A stretch of DNA of 64,000 nucleotides from Paenibacillus lentus (lineage in GTDB: Bacteria > Bacillota > Bacilli > Paenibacillales > Paenibacillaceae): positions 682,001-746,000 of the forward strand of contig NZ_CP034248.1 of assembly GCF_003931855.1 (NCBI RefSeq). The letters run 5' to 3'. Positions within the stretch are counted from its first letter, which is position 1. Each line of letters starts with the position of its first letter. Below, in pieces: positions 16,732-25,711 of the stretch. The notes under the pieces are model-generated. The model made no database searches. It had not been told where the DNA came from and saw nothing but the letters and a program-made list of their open reading frames with translations. The position numbers were made by a program, and so were the translations under genes.

Positions 16732-19197
16732 TTAGCTTCTGTGCGTGGTGCGGTATTGGCCGGGCGTGGTGCCGACGATTTTTTTGAAGGAGCGGATGAA
16801 GCTGGAGGTGTTCGTGAACCCGACCTGGGCGGCGATGCTCTCCAGCGTCCCCTCGCTCTCCCGCAGCAGTTGAATCGACCTCTGGATTCGGAGACGATCG
16901 ATGTATTCCTTGAAGTTCTGACCCATCTCCTTCTTGAAATGGTGGCTGAAATTCGAGACCGACATGCCAAAATGATCGGCCATCAGCTGCAGCGAGCAAT
17001 TCGGGTCCATTCCCTTGTCTTCGATCACCGCAAGAATCTCTTCCCTGGAAGCCGTACGTACCTTAGGCAATGTCTCGCGAATCATCTCGCACAGCTTTGC
17101 GCCACTCTCCCGCAGGATTCCGGTCATCTGCTCCAGCGTATAGCGGGGCTGGAAAGCCGCATCCGTCAGGCGCAGCAGGCTCTGGTCATCATGACGGAAC
17201 CGCTGCAGCCCATTAAAAATCACGCTGGCCGTGTTCAAATACACGCTCCGCAGCATATGCGGCGGCAGCCCTTCGCTGCTCAGATAGCAGACGATCCGCT
17301 CAATCAGCGACTCCACTAGAGTCGCTTCATTTTTCAAAATCGCCAGCTCCAGCGACTGCAGCAGCTCCGCGAAATAAGAAACCGTACCGGACGGTGACAT
17401 CTCGATCTCAGCAAAGCTCAGGATCGGACTCGTATAGCGCAGCCGCAGCTGCTCAACCGTACGCAGCGCCTGCAAGTAGGAGACATGGGCCGAGTTGGGG
17501 TCGAGGATGTACGTACAAGTTAGTTCAGGTTGATCCTGTCCCGAAGTCCTTCGTGCTCCTTTTGGTTGGCTATGTCCCTCAGCCCTTACAGCCTCCCCTG
17601 GCTCGCCAATGCCGATGATCGTCTTCCAGCCCGACCGCACCTGGAGCTCCTCCTGCAGCAGGGCTAAAACCGCTTGAACGGAGAAGTCCTCCCCATGGGA
17701 GCAGACGAATACGATCTCGTGATGGTAGTTACTTTTGAAAAAATAACCCTGAACCCCTTCAGGCAGCTGGCTCTCCCGGTTTTTGCAATAAAGCAGCACA
17801 AGATTCGTCTCCTCGGTCTCCGATTCACAGGAGATGACAGCCACCGTCACGCGCGCTCCGTCCAAACTCACTCCTACCTTCTCCGCTTCCCGCTGCACTT
17901 GCTCCCCGCTCAGGAAATGCCCGTTGACCAGCTCCAGCAGCATATTGTCCCGCATGATTGGCAGCGTCTCCTTCACCTCTTCATCCAGTCGGCTGTTGAC
18001 CGCAGATAGACCGCTTAACGTATAACGGATCGCCTCGATCTCGTTCATCGGCCCACGCTCCTCCGGCTCGAACAAGCCTGCGGCGAACTCGACCAAACGC
18101 TTAATTGGGTGGTAGTTTTTGCGGATCGAGACGTAGATGACAATCACTTCAAGTAGCAAAATGCCTCCAACAAGCAGAATCGTGTTCAGTTGAATCGTAC
18201 GCAGCCCCTGGAGCGATTCCGACACCGGGAGCAGGCTCACATACTTCCAGCCGTTCTTATCCGAAACCGTATAAGATACGAGATAGGACACGCCGTCGAT
18301 CCGGTGGATACCGGAGAACGAACCCTGGGTCGAGCCAAGGGAGGAGCTGGAGGTCGAGTCAGGGGACGAGTCGGAAGACGAGCCAGAGGCTGTACTAGTG
18401 GACGTACTAGCGAATTTACTAGAGAATGAGCCGCTATCTTTTCCCAGACTGCTTACCAGCTGTGGTAAATCCTCCGAGCTCTGAACTAGCGCCTCGTTGG
18501 AGGCAACAAGCGGCTGTCCCTGCCCATCAAAAATAAAGAAATCCCCCTTATACGCCTCCGAGACCGACCGCATCATGCGGAGAATCGTATCCTCCCGGAC
18601 CATGATCATCACCACGCCAGGCGAACTCGTGCCGCCCACCGGAAGCGGCTGCAGGAAGGTTAGCATCCGTACCCGGTTATGGCCGGGGACCAGCACCCCT
18701 TCTACGGGGCGAACCATGGGGGAGTCCAGCGTGTTCAGCGTCTCGGTCAGATCGTTATGAGGCCAGCTTTCATAATAAAAGCCAACCCCCGGCTTCCCCA
18801 TATCCTCCACACTGTATGCGCTTCCAGTTTTGGAGAACAAATAACCGGTGCTTCTCACATACAGCAGGGTGTTGTATATAAAAGCATCGGTCGCGTTGTA
18901 CTTTTTCATCTCATTCGCTATCAACACGCGCTGATAATCACTCTCCTCGGCCTGATACAGCCGGAACTCCCGGTTCTGCACCAGCTCAAACGGCAGATTG
19001 TACACATACCGCGTGAACGTATCCATCGACGTCATGAACTGCTCCGTAATGTAGGCGTTCCAGTCCATCTCCTTCACCTTGACTACCTGCGCCGAATACG
19101 GATAATAATAGAATAGAATAATCATGACAGGAAATAACAGCACCAGCAAATAGGAAATCAATAGCTTGGTCAGCAAATTCACCCTAGTTTTACCCAT
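16732..19197 (-). CDS. Membrane-anchored AraC-family regulator (YesS/YtdP-like)
   Basis: The 821-residue protein has an N-terminal membrane helix (LLISYLLVLLFPVMIILFYY), a large extracytoplasmic sensor region and a second helix near 335-358 (LLVGGILLLEVIVIYVSIRK). A cytoplasmic region follows, with a C-terminal AraC HTH domain (about 720-815: MADHFGMSVSNFSHHFKKEM ... GFTNTSSFIRSFKKIVGTTP). It probably senses extracellular sugar and activates the importer genes downstream. Unusual is a Ser/Thr-rich insertion of about 35 residues in the sensor region (STSTSTASGSSSDSSPDSTS). Part of this gene is duplicated as a remnant at 19703-20130. Confidence 0.88.
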   Translation of the reverse strand: MGKTRVNLLTKLLISYLLVLLFPVMIILFYYYPYSAQVVKVKEMDWNAYITEQFMTSMDTFTRYVYNLPFELVQNREFRLYQAEESDYQRVLIANEMKKYNATDAFIYNTLLYVRSTGYLFSKTGSAYSVEDMGKPGVGFYYESWPHNDLTETLNTLDSPMVRPVEGVLVPGHNRVRMLTFLQPLPVGGTSSPGVVMIMVREDTILRMMRSVSEAYKGDFFIFDGQGQPLVASNEALVQSSEDLPQLVSSLGKDSGSFSSKFASTSTSTASGSSSDSSPDSTSSSSLGSTQGSFSGIHRIDGVSYLVSYTVSDKNGWKYVSLLPVSESLQGLRTIQLNTILLVGGILLLEVIVIYVSIRKNYHPIKRLVEFAAGLFEPEERGPMNEIEAIRYTLSGLSAVNSRLDEEVKETLPIMRDNMLLELVNGHFLSGEQVQREAEKVGVSLDGARVTVAVISCESETEETNLVLLYCKNRESQLPEGVQGYFFKSNYHHEIVFVCSHGEDFSVQAVLALLQEELQVRSGWKTIIGIGEPGEAVRAEGHSQPKGARRTSGQDQPELTCTYILDPNSAHVSYLQALRTVEQLRLRYTSPILSFAEIEMSPSGTVSYFAELLQSLELAILKNEATLVESLIERIVCYLSSEGLPPHMLRSVYLNTASVIFNGLQRFRHDDQSLLRLTDAAFQPRYTLEQMTGILRESGAKLCEMIRETLPKVRTASREEILAVIEDKGMDPNCSLQLMADHFGMSVSNFSHHFKKEMGQNFKEYIDRLRIQRSIQLLRESEGTLESIAAQVGFTNTSSFIRSFKKIVGTTPGQYRTTHRS

Positions 19198-19321
19198 GCT
19201 GGCTCACCCCCTTTTTCTTTTTTCCACTTCAAAACTATCCAAAAAACCCCATTGAGATTCTTAACGATTTTATCAGGAATCAGGCCTAATCATTTAGAAA
19301 CCAAGAGAGGACAGCACTAAC

Positions 19322-19687
19322 ATGGAAAACGTATCAAACGCAGTTCAACTGGAATCCATAAAATCCTTCCAATCAACCATCAGCAAATGTGAAAATGCCT
19401 TGGCTCAAATGACACAGAAGGGCGCAAATACGACCTTAATCATGAAACGACTCCAGGCACTTCGCATTGGCTTAGCCCTGCTAGAATATGTATGGAACCA
19501 AAAGCCCCATCATTACACCCAGGAAGATCTAGCCGAAGCTCGCCATGTGCTTACTGGTTTATTCCCATCCATTGAGAACAGTTATGCCAAATCAAAGGCA
19601 GGTAGTCCGCAAAGAACGCTTTTAGAAAGAAGAATGAAATCATTGGAACTGGCTGTTCAAGCGATTGATGATCTTTCTAATGGGTAA
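19322..19687 (+). CDS. Small helical protein of unknown function
   Basis: The 121-residue cytosolic, all-helical protein (MENVSNAVQLESIKSFQSTI) is preceded by AGAGAGGA. It ends VQAIDDLSNG. No motif is recognised; similar short helical proteins are common orphan genes in Paenibacillus. It is inserted between the AraC regulator and a duplicated fragment of that regulator on the other strand. Confidence 0.65.
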   Translation: MENVSNAVQLESIKSFQSTISKCENALAQMTQKGANTTLIMKRLQALRIGLALLEYVWNQKPHHYTQEDLAEARHVLTGLFPSIENSYAKSKAGSPQRTLLERRMKSLELAVQAIDDLSNG

Positions 19688-19702
19688 GTTATTTTGCCGA
19701 TA

Positions 19703-20130
19703 CGGCTTACCAGCTGGGTAAATCCTCTGAGCTCTGAACTAGCGCCTCATTGGAGGCAACAAGCGGTTGTCCCTGCGCATCAAAAATAAAAAAGTCTCCC
19801 TTATACGCTCCTGAGACTGACCACATCATGCGGAGAATCGTATCCTCCCGGGCTATGATCATCACCACGCCAGGCGAATGGGTGCTGAAAGCCGGAAGCG
19901 GCTGCAGGAAGGTCAGTATCCGTACCCGGTTATGGCCGGGGATCAGCCCCCCTCTACAGGCCGAACCATGGGAAAATCCAGCTTGTCAGCGTCTCGGCCA
20001 GGTCGTTATAAGACCAGCTCTCATAGTAAAAGCCAACCCCCGGTTTCCCCATATCTCCCACACTGTATACGTCTCCAGTTTTGGAGAACAAACATCCGAT
20101 GCTCCTTACATACAGCAGGGTGTTGTTAGT
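19703..20130 (-). pseudogene. Decayed duplicate fragment of the AraC regulator sensor region
   Basis: The block parallels 18452-18880 base for base with scattered substitutions and small indels, covering the sensor-domain part of the AraC regulator in the same orientation. Shared landmarks include GAGCTCTGAACTAGCGCCTC and CATCATGCGGAGAATCGTAT. Small indels break the frame, and neither the start nor the DNA-binding end is present. Confidence 0.85.
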
Positions 20131-20439
20131 AAAGAAAATATAAGAAAGAATTGAAATTTACAACCATTTCTTTGAATTGTCGCTGTGGACAGCGGTGGAT
20201 GTAGGCAGCAAAGAGGCTGGCAGCGAACTAGCTGCAATGCGACCGCTGTGAGGCCCATCACCTGCAGCCCTCGTTAGGTAGTAAATGTGGCTTAAGTCAG
20301 CCTTGCTGCTGTGTGACTATATTATAAATGTAGACGTGGAGGGGAGTTAGAGAACATGGAAGGAATTTGGGGGGACTTAAGGGTGAGGAGTATTCTTTAG
20401 GAGCAACTTTCGCTGGATTAGACTGGGATGAGCTGTTGC
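20131..20439. other. Intergenic region without clear gene
   Basis: It contains GC-rich stretches and a 14-codon frame behind GGAGGGGAG (ATG at 20356) that is too short to call. Nothing else recognisable was seen. Confidence 0.4.
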
Positions 20440-20742
20440 TTATTCATCATCCTGGTTGGCGATATTGCCCACCCCATGATCGAGGTGGATTTCGATAATC
20501 ATTACTGCTCCCAACTTGAAGCCGTAGGTGAACGCCGCCGTCATCTCCATACTCTGAATTTGCTGCTGCAAATCCAACAGCGCCTCAAGCTCGGCAAACT
20601 CATCGCTGGACAACCTCTTCTTCCAGGATTCTATTTTCTCAGACATTTCCCTGCCCTTCTTGCGATACATGGGATCTTTGGGAACCAACTGTTCTTCGGG
20701 AATGAGATGACCGTAATATAGGGATTCAAGTAGGGATTGCAT
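20440..20742 (-). CDS. DUF6809-like small protein
   Basis: The 100-residue soluble protein begins MQSLLESLYYGHLIPEEQLV and has a central helical SSDEFAELEALLDLQQQ and a C-terminal FTYGFKLGAVMIIEI segment. This arrangement (LYYG-P-EQ-P-D-P-Y-R, then a D-F-E-L helix) fits the DUF6809 family common in Firmicutes, of unknown function. The family name is from memory and not verified. Confidence 0.65.
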   Translation of the reverse strand: MQSLLESLYYGHLIPEEQLVPKDPMYRKKGREMSEKIESWKKRLSSDEFAELEALLDLQQQIQSMEMTAAFTYGFKLGAVMIIEIHLDHGVGNIANQDDE

Positions 20743-21193
20743 GGGATGGCCTCCTTTTTTCTATAGGATAGCAGAAGGAGGGAGAATATGTGGTACTCAT
20801 ATGCGTAAACTCAAAAAGGGAGGTACTAGCCTAAAGAATGCGTTATATTAGTTTGTTAATAAAAAAATAAACAAACCATCGATGAAGGTTTGCCTACTTG
20901 TAGTGGGGAACTATTCAATGTAAGTATTATCAAAGGAGAGTCAATAGTTCCTTTTTAAATAAACAACTACCCAAGCATATTCTATCTAAGCACTAGAGAA
21001 GTATACTTAATAAATGGCGTACACTTATTCTTACGAAAATAAAACTTTTAGAAAAGAAACCAGAAAAAATAAATTTAAATAATAGTATCTAGAAAAACAA
21101 TATAGGGCTGTCATAACTATTTATCTACTATACTATAAAAAAGTAGTAAACTATAAACAACTGCTATTTTAACTTATATCACCTTATAAATTA
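20743..21193. other. AT-rich intergenic region downstream of CBASS
   Basis: About 450 bases hold no coding frame of note. They contain the candidate terminator at 20860-20893 and very AT-rich sequence (20990-21190), which marks the left edge of the defence island. Confidence 0.5.
20860..20893 (-). terminator. Candidate terminator of the CBASS operon
   Basis: The CAAACC/GGTTTG hairpin is followed on the minus strand by TTATTTTTTT. It lies about 300 bases past the last CBASS gene. Confidence 0.45.
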
Positions 21194-22141
21194 TCATTTA
21201 AAAATTAAAATCTCTTCAGTTCTTAAATTTATCGCCCAGTCATAAGCATTGTTGTTGTAGTTATACACTATTATTTCAGGATGATAATGCTCCACTACTC
21301 TACCTAAACTAAAACTTAATGAAACAGGTGTGGTAGCAAATAAATGGACTTTATTAACACCTCTCTCCTTTAATTTTGATAGTAATTCTAAAAACTTTTT
21401 TTGATATAAATCGATTTGAGCGTAATTAGTAATATTCCATCGACTAGGGTTCTCTAAACCTAAAAATATGACTTGCGAGACACCTGATACAATTCTTATC
21501 TCCTCGTCCATTATTGAAAAGGATTGTTCAATTTTCAAGGCAACTTCATTATCGTACTTTATTTGTGCATTATAATTATTGACAATATTCATGTCAGTAT
21601 TATACTTTTTCTTTAATTCATAAAACCCCCTTCCTAGACACTCAGAGTTTTCTCCCTGATACTCATAAAGTATTGGATCATCCGTACTTTTAAAGCGGTA
21701 TCCATCTAAAAATGCTAATGGTACATGTGGAAATCCAAGATAAATCAATGAGTTAGAGTTCTTACTACGCTTTATTACTGTTTTCATTTTAGATTTTTGT
21801 TTATTAAGTATTTTCTGAAGGGCCGTAGCACTAATACCTCCATTAATTTCAAAATACTCTATAAAATTAAGAGTTATATATAAACACCCCTGTTCTTGAT
21901 ACTCTTTCTTAACACTATTAAAGTTAGCCTCATTCTTAGAAAACGTAGTTAACATTATAAAGTCTCTTTTCATAAAACAGAGTACATGATTAACAAACCA
22001 GTTATATGTAACTTGGAGCAAGCCCCATTTTTTGTATAGAATAATACTAGAGAAAATTAATATTAATAGCATTATTATTGAAGTTAATGGGTCGCTTTTT
22101 ATAAGATTAAACAACTCCGTAACTAATTTAAATATTTTCAT
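21194..22141 (-). CDS. TM-SAVED CBASS effector (Cap14-like)
   Basis: The 315-residue protein has one membrane helix near the N-terminus (residues 18-38, LTSIIMLLILIFSSIILYKK). The C-terminal half is a SAVED domain, recognised by QVIFLGLENPSRW and then HLFATTPVSLSFSLGRVVEH, ending in an I-I-V-Y-N strand. SAVED domains bind cyclic oligonucleotides. In TM-SAVED effectors, ligand binding is thought to assemble membrane-disrupting complexes that kill infected cells. It is the last gene of a four-gene operon and overlaps cap3 by 14 bases. Type II CBASS operons commonly end with the effector. Confidence 0.85.
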   Translation of the reverse strand: MKIFKLVTELFNLIKSDPLTSIIMLLILIFSSIILYKKWGLLQVTYNWFVNHVLCFMKRDFIMLTTFSKNEANFNSVKKEYQEQGCLYITLNFIEYFEINGGISATALQKILNKQKSKMKTVIKRSKNSNSLIYLGFPHVPLAFLDGYRFKSTDDPILYEYQGENSECLGRGFYELKKKYNTDMNIVNNYNAQIKYDNEVALKIEQSFSIMDEEIRIVSGVSQVIFLGLENPSRWNITNYAQIDLYQKKFLELLSKLKERGVNKVHLFATTPVSLSFSLGRVVEHYHPEIIVYNYNNNAYDWAINLRTEEILIFK

Positions 22142-22616
22142 TGTAGGCTCCTTTATACACTAGAACTATGTCTTTTGTTCTACGGCACCCGATCCATACT
22201 TTATAAATTTCTATTCCTCCAATAATAAACACTAAATAATCAGAAAAGGTATTCGACTTGTCTAATAATTTTCTCCAATTTTTAATATCTTGTGGTGAAT
22301 AGTGTGGATCCATTTCAGGATGAGTATGCCACTCCCCTAGGTACATAACAGTTTTATTGCTATCCTCCCACTTTTGTTGAAGAATAGCGTTATGGCTCTG
22401 TTTCTTGCGTATAAATCTATGCCTTGATTTGTAGTCGCTCATTAACGGTAACGTATAATCTCTAATTACTACATCATTACTGTTAGTTAAAACTGAACCA
22501 ATCAGCATCCCTCCTGATTCATAATCAGTAGGGTCTTCTTGTCTTAGCCTTTGAATTACTTCAATAACATGTTCTTCTACTAGGATTTCATTATTTCTAT
22601 ATTTAACTTTGATCAT
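22128..22616 (-). CDS. cap3: Cap3, JAMM-family deconjugating protease of type II CBASS
   Basis: The 162-residue JAB/MPN metalloprotease has a complete zinc site: Glu33 (in ESGGMLIG), then HTHPEMDPHYSPQD with His97, His99, Ser107 and Asp110. In type II CBASS, Cap3 cleaves the bond that Cap2 makes between the CD-NTase C-terminus and its targets, tuning activity. Its ATGA start overlaps the cap2 stop by 4 bases, so translation is coupled. Confidence 0.92.
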   Translation of the reverse strand: MIKVKYRNNEILVEEHVIEVIQRLRQEDPTDYESGGMLIGSVLTNSNDVVIRDYTLPLMSDYKSRHRFIRKKQSHNAILQQKWEDSNKTVMYLGEWHTHPEMDPHYSPQDIKNWRKLLDKSNTFSDYLVFIIGGIEIYKVWIGCRRTKDIVLVYKGAYNENI

Positions 22617-24307
22617 GAATATGCCTCATTTTTAAGGTTACCGCAGACTTTGCAACTAGGATTAATATAATCGTAGTCATCCTGACTCAAAACATCTATT
22701 GATTTTTTATATCGATCAGAAGTCAGAAAGCCATTCTCTTCAAATATTTTAGAAGAACCTTTCCATGAAACTAGAGGATTTTCTTCGACACTATTATCTA
22801 AATATCTCAGAACTAACCTCGAAGCAAGTAATGCTGTCTCCATAGAATCAATACTTCCGTAAGGTGTAAAAGAACCAGCACAACCATTCATATTTTTAAT
22901 AAATGGAACGTCGCTCTTACCTGCAAAGGATGGATACATCCTTAAATCACTATCAATTAAGCATTCATAACACCCCTTTCCTCCGTTGTTAACTACAAGA
23001 GCATGTCCCCCTATTCCATAGGCTTCTACCCAAGTAAAAATTGCAGGGGTAGATGACTGCAATATAAGTTTATTAAGTCTTCTTTCTATATTCGGATCGC
23101 CGATCGCTATTAATATCAGATCAAAAGCATCTAGATCTACTTCCCCTCTTTCAATGATATCCACAGCTTCATTTTCAATTGTTTCAATTTTTACATTAGC
23201 ATACCTATTTTCAAACTCCTCTTTTAACAATTTAACCTTAGTTTTACTCTCAATAGATTTATTCATACCCAAAAAGTGGCGGTACGAGTTTTCAATTTTT
23301 AGTTTATCATTATCTATCAAGGTAAACCTTTTTATTCCAGACCTTGCTAACATAAATAACAAATCACTGCCTATAGATCCACACCCTATTAATAATACGT
23401 TGAGGGGCTTCTGTACCCCACCACCTCTTTCTATTAAAGTTGTGTCATCATTTCGAAAGACAAACAATGGAGTCACATTAAAATCGTCAAAATTGCTTTC
23501 TATAAGTGGGACTACTCTTTTTGAAAGAGATTGATTAACCTTTTCAAACCACAATCCAATTATTGTTTTTTCACCTGTCATTAAGGGAATCCTTAGCAAA
23601 TAAAAATATCTTTTTTTATTCATTGAAAACTTCATTATTTTTGATAATGTAGTGTCAGTCACATGTTCCCGAATGATTTTTGAAATCTCTTCATTTCTCC
23701 AAAATCTGTCTAGCTGAGGAACCTTGCCTTCGTAAGTATAATCTAATGGAACATATAATGCTTTTTCTAGATTTCGAGATTTGATGTTAATGTTTAATAA
23801 CTTCCCTAATAAAATTGTTGACTCCTTATCGTCCGTTAAAAACGCAAATGGTTTACTTCCAATTGCTAAAACAGAAATTTCTTTTGGCTCATCGACAGGA
23901 GTGAATACAGAGAAAACAAATTCTATTTTATCTAATGTGCCAAAGTAATAACTAAATTCACGATGATATTCTATTTGCGGCGAATTCGATATTAATACTT
24001 GCTCCACTCTCTCAAAAATAAAATCTAATGTTCTTTCTGGTATATCACTCCAAATTACACCCTCTTTATCCAAGTAACAAACAAGTCCACTATTCATTAC
24101 ATGTGGAATGTCGGGGATCTTATGGTATCTTTCATTAATATGCACCTTTGGTAGTTCGGTTGGGAATAGTGGACTAAAAGTTATAGTTAACGGTATCTTA
24201 TAACCATTTCTTAATTCAAAAAATAATTCATAATAATATTGATCAATTTCTATAACCTTCTCTAAATAGTTTTTTTCCAGTAATAATTTTTGAAAATGAA
24301 TATTCAT
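22613..24307 (-). CDS. cap2: Cap2, fused E2-E1 ubiquitin-transfer-like enzyme of type II CBASS
   Basis: The 564-residue protein is a fused E2-like and E1 enzyme. The E2-like N-domain has its candidate catalytic Cys77 in MNSGLVCYLDKEG. The ThiF/E1 adenylation domain starts near 300 with the ATP loop GCGSIGSD (308-315). The E1 catalytic cysteine is Cys476 (KNMNGCAGSF). Zinc ligands are two CxxC pairs, C446/C449 and C552/C555. Cap2 attaches the CD-NTase C-terminus to target proteins and so primes the synthase. Its ATG overlaps the CD-NTase stop (ATGA). Confidence 0.93.
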   Translation of the reverse strand: MNIHFQKLLLEKNYLEKVIEIDQYYYELFFELRNGYKIPLTITFSPLFPTELPKVHINERYHKIPDIPHVMNSGLVCYLDKEGVIWSDIPERTLDFIFERVEQVLISNSPQIEYHREFSYYFGTLDKIEFVFSVFTPVDEPKEISVLAIGSKPFAFLTDDKESTILLGKLLNINIKSRNLEKALYVPLDYTYEGKVPQLDRFWRNEEISKIIREHVTDTTLSKIMKFSMNKKRYFYLLRIPLMTGEKTIIGLWFEKVNQSLSKRVVPLIESNFDDFNVTPLFVFRNDDTTLIERGGGVQKPLNVLLIGCGSIGSDLLFMLARSGIKRFTLIDNDKLKIENSYRHFLGMNKSIESKTKVKLLKEEFENRYANVKIETIENEAVDIIERGEVDLDAFDLILIAIGDPNIERRLNKLILQSSTPAIFTWVEAYGIGGHALVVNNGGKGCYECLIDSDLRMYPSFAGKSDVPFIKNMNGCAGSFTPYGSIDSMETALLASRLVLRYLDNSVEENPLVSWKGSSKIFEENGFLTSDRYKKSIDVLSQDDYDYINPSCKVCGNLKNEAYS

Positions 24308-25386
24308 AATAAATTTTCCTTGGCTGAACTCGAAGACGGCGCACTAGATAAAGCAACTTTTTTATACCTAGCCTCTTTTGATTCCGGGATTGGGAAGGCC
24401 TCACCAAAGTACTTTGGACTAAGGACTTTACATGCCTCGTGTGGGTCACTTTTACCTCCTGCTTCAGTCAGTGCATTCTCAAATTCATTTAATTTTTGAT
24501 AAAAGGTATCCATTTGTGTGTTTGTCATCTTAGAGAATACATTAGTATAAGGTTGTACTGGTAAATCATATTCAATAATATAAAAGTTTTTTTCTAGTTC
24601 ATGATCCCACTTCAGGAAAAACTTTCTTTTTAGATTACTTACAAAATCTTTTAATGCATTTAAATCATCATCCTTATATTTACTCGATAAGGAATCATAG
24701 GATTGCTTGTAGGAAAATAACTCAGTTGCTAAAATGGTTATACCCACGCTTGGTGGACGTGAACTACCTGATGATTCAAAACAAACGTCTTTCCATTTCT
24801 TCATATACCTAACGACTCTTTTGAATTGCTTTTTCGCATCATCTGCAAATGAATTTTTGATATAATTATTTAGCCCTTCTGGATCAGCAGGATCCCAATA
24901 TTTATTTTCCTTATTAGAAAACTCCTTGCCCCAAGCAAGATACAAATGATCATCATACTTTGATTTTACATAGACGGGCAAGTCGACATGATATGCTGGT
25001 TCATCATCTAATGAATATGTTATGGTTACACAGGGATTCTTTATCTTTGGTATTGTTGTAGTGTGGCTTTTTAGTATATCTCTAATTATTTTCTTAAGTT
25101 CAAGGCTGTCTGTATAATCTTCCTTATAAAGGTCAAAAACTACACCTTCGTCTATATCATAATCTTTATCTTCTGGTATAATACCAAGATCTACCGCATA
25201 ACTACCTTGATCAATGAATTCTAGACTTGGCACATCTTTTTCCATTTCTTCAAATTTAGTCTTAACCCCTTTCTTTATTTTATTTGTGATAATATCCCTT
25301 TTCTCCCTTAATTCTTTGTTCTCCTTAAATCTTTTAAGTTTAATTTCATCATGAAATTCTTCAAATTGCTTCTGAATATCCGCCAT
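24304..25386 (-). CDS. CBASS CD-NTase cyclic oligonucleotide synthase
   Basis: The 360-residue nucleotidyltransferase has the CD-NTase signature: G61-S62 in QGSYAVDLGI, the DxD in EDKDYDIDEG (Asp77 and Asp79) and the third aspartate Asp135 in YHVDLPVYV. It makes a cyclic di- or trinucleotide on phage sensing; the SAVED effector suggests a trinucleotide. The ribosome site is CTGGAGG, 7 bases from the ATG. The last residues are SSSSAKENLL, a flexible tail as expected for Cap2 conjugation. It ends in Leu, not the Gly or Ala typical of characterised type II synthases. Confidence 0.9.
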   Translation of the reverse strand: MADIQKQFEEFHDEIKLKRFKENKELREKRDIITNKIKKGVKTKFEEMEKDVPSLEFIDQGSYAVDLGIIPEDKDYDIDEGVVFDLYKEDYTDSLELKKIIRDILKSHTTTIPKIKNPCVTITYSLDDEPAYHVDLPVYVKSKYDDHLYLAWGKEFSNKENKYWDPADPEGLNNYIKNSFADDAKKQFKRVVRYMKKWKDVCFESSGSSRPPSVGITILATELFSYKQSYDSLSSKYKDDDLNALKDFVSNLKRKFFLKWDHELEKNFYIIEYDLPVQPYTNVFSKMTNTQMDTFYQKLNEFENALTEAGGKSDPHEACKVLSPKYFGEAFPIPESKEARYKKVALSSAPSSSSAKENLL

Positions 25387-25418
25387 TTTTTAACCTCCAG
25401 AAATATTATATTCCCATT

Positions 25419-25447
25419 ATTATACGACATAATATGGTAATAATGAA
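25419..25447 (-). promoter_or_regulatory. Candidate sigma-A promoter of the CBASS operon
   Basis: A perfect TATAAT (25419-25424 on the complement) and TTCATT (25442-25447) are separated by 17 bases, about 35 bases ahead of the CD-NTase start. Confidence 0.5.
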
Positions 25448-25480
25448 CACTTATAGATATTCAAAGAAAACAAGTAGAAT

Positions 25481-25504
25481 GTTAATGTTAATGTTAATGT
25501 TAAT
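25481..25504. repeat. Four tandem GTTAAT hexamers
   Basis: A simple hexanucleotide repeat lies between the CBASS promoter and the terminator of the Argonaute gene. It is short enough to be slippage-prone noncoding sequence. Confidence 0.8.
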
Positions 25505-25518
25505 GCATATTCGGTCAC

Positions 25519-25557
25519 GAAAAAACCGCATTCCACCTTTTGGGAATGCGGTTTTTT
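25519..25557. terminator. Strong bidirectional terminator
   Basis: AAAAAACCGCATTCC pairs with GGAATGCGGTTTTTT. It ends transcription of the SIR2-Argonaute gene and separates it from CBASS. Confidence 0.9.
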
Positions 25558-25711
25558 CTTTTTTACCAAAAATAAATCATCATATATTAAATTTATTTCA
25601 TTATTGATAACTTACTAAATTAAGTCTTGCACTTTGACATTCTTGTAATGTTCTATCAACCATAGATATCTCCCACAGTGATAACATAAAATATAGAACC
25701 CTACTCAGTAC

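Noticed and set aside
20356-20400. 14-codon ORF behind GGAGGGGAG
   Set aside because: Too short and unrecognised to call a gene.
25481-25504. GTTAAT tandem repeat as a possible CRISPR or iteron array
   Set aside because: Only four 6-base units with no spacers; simple slippage repeat.
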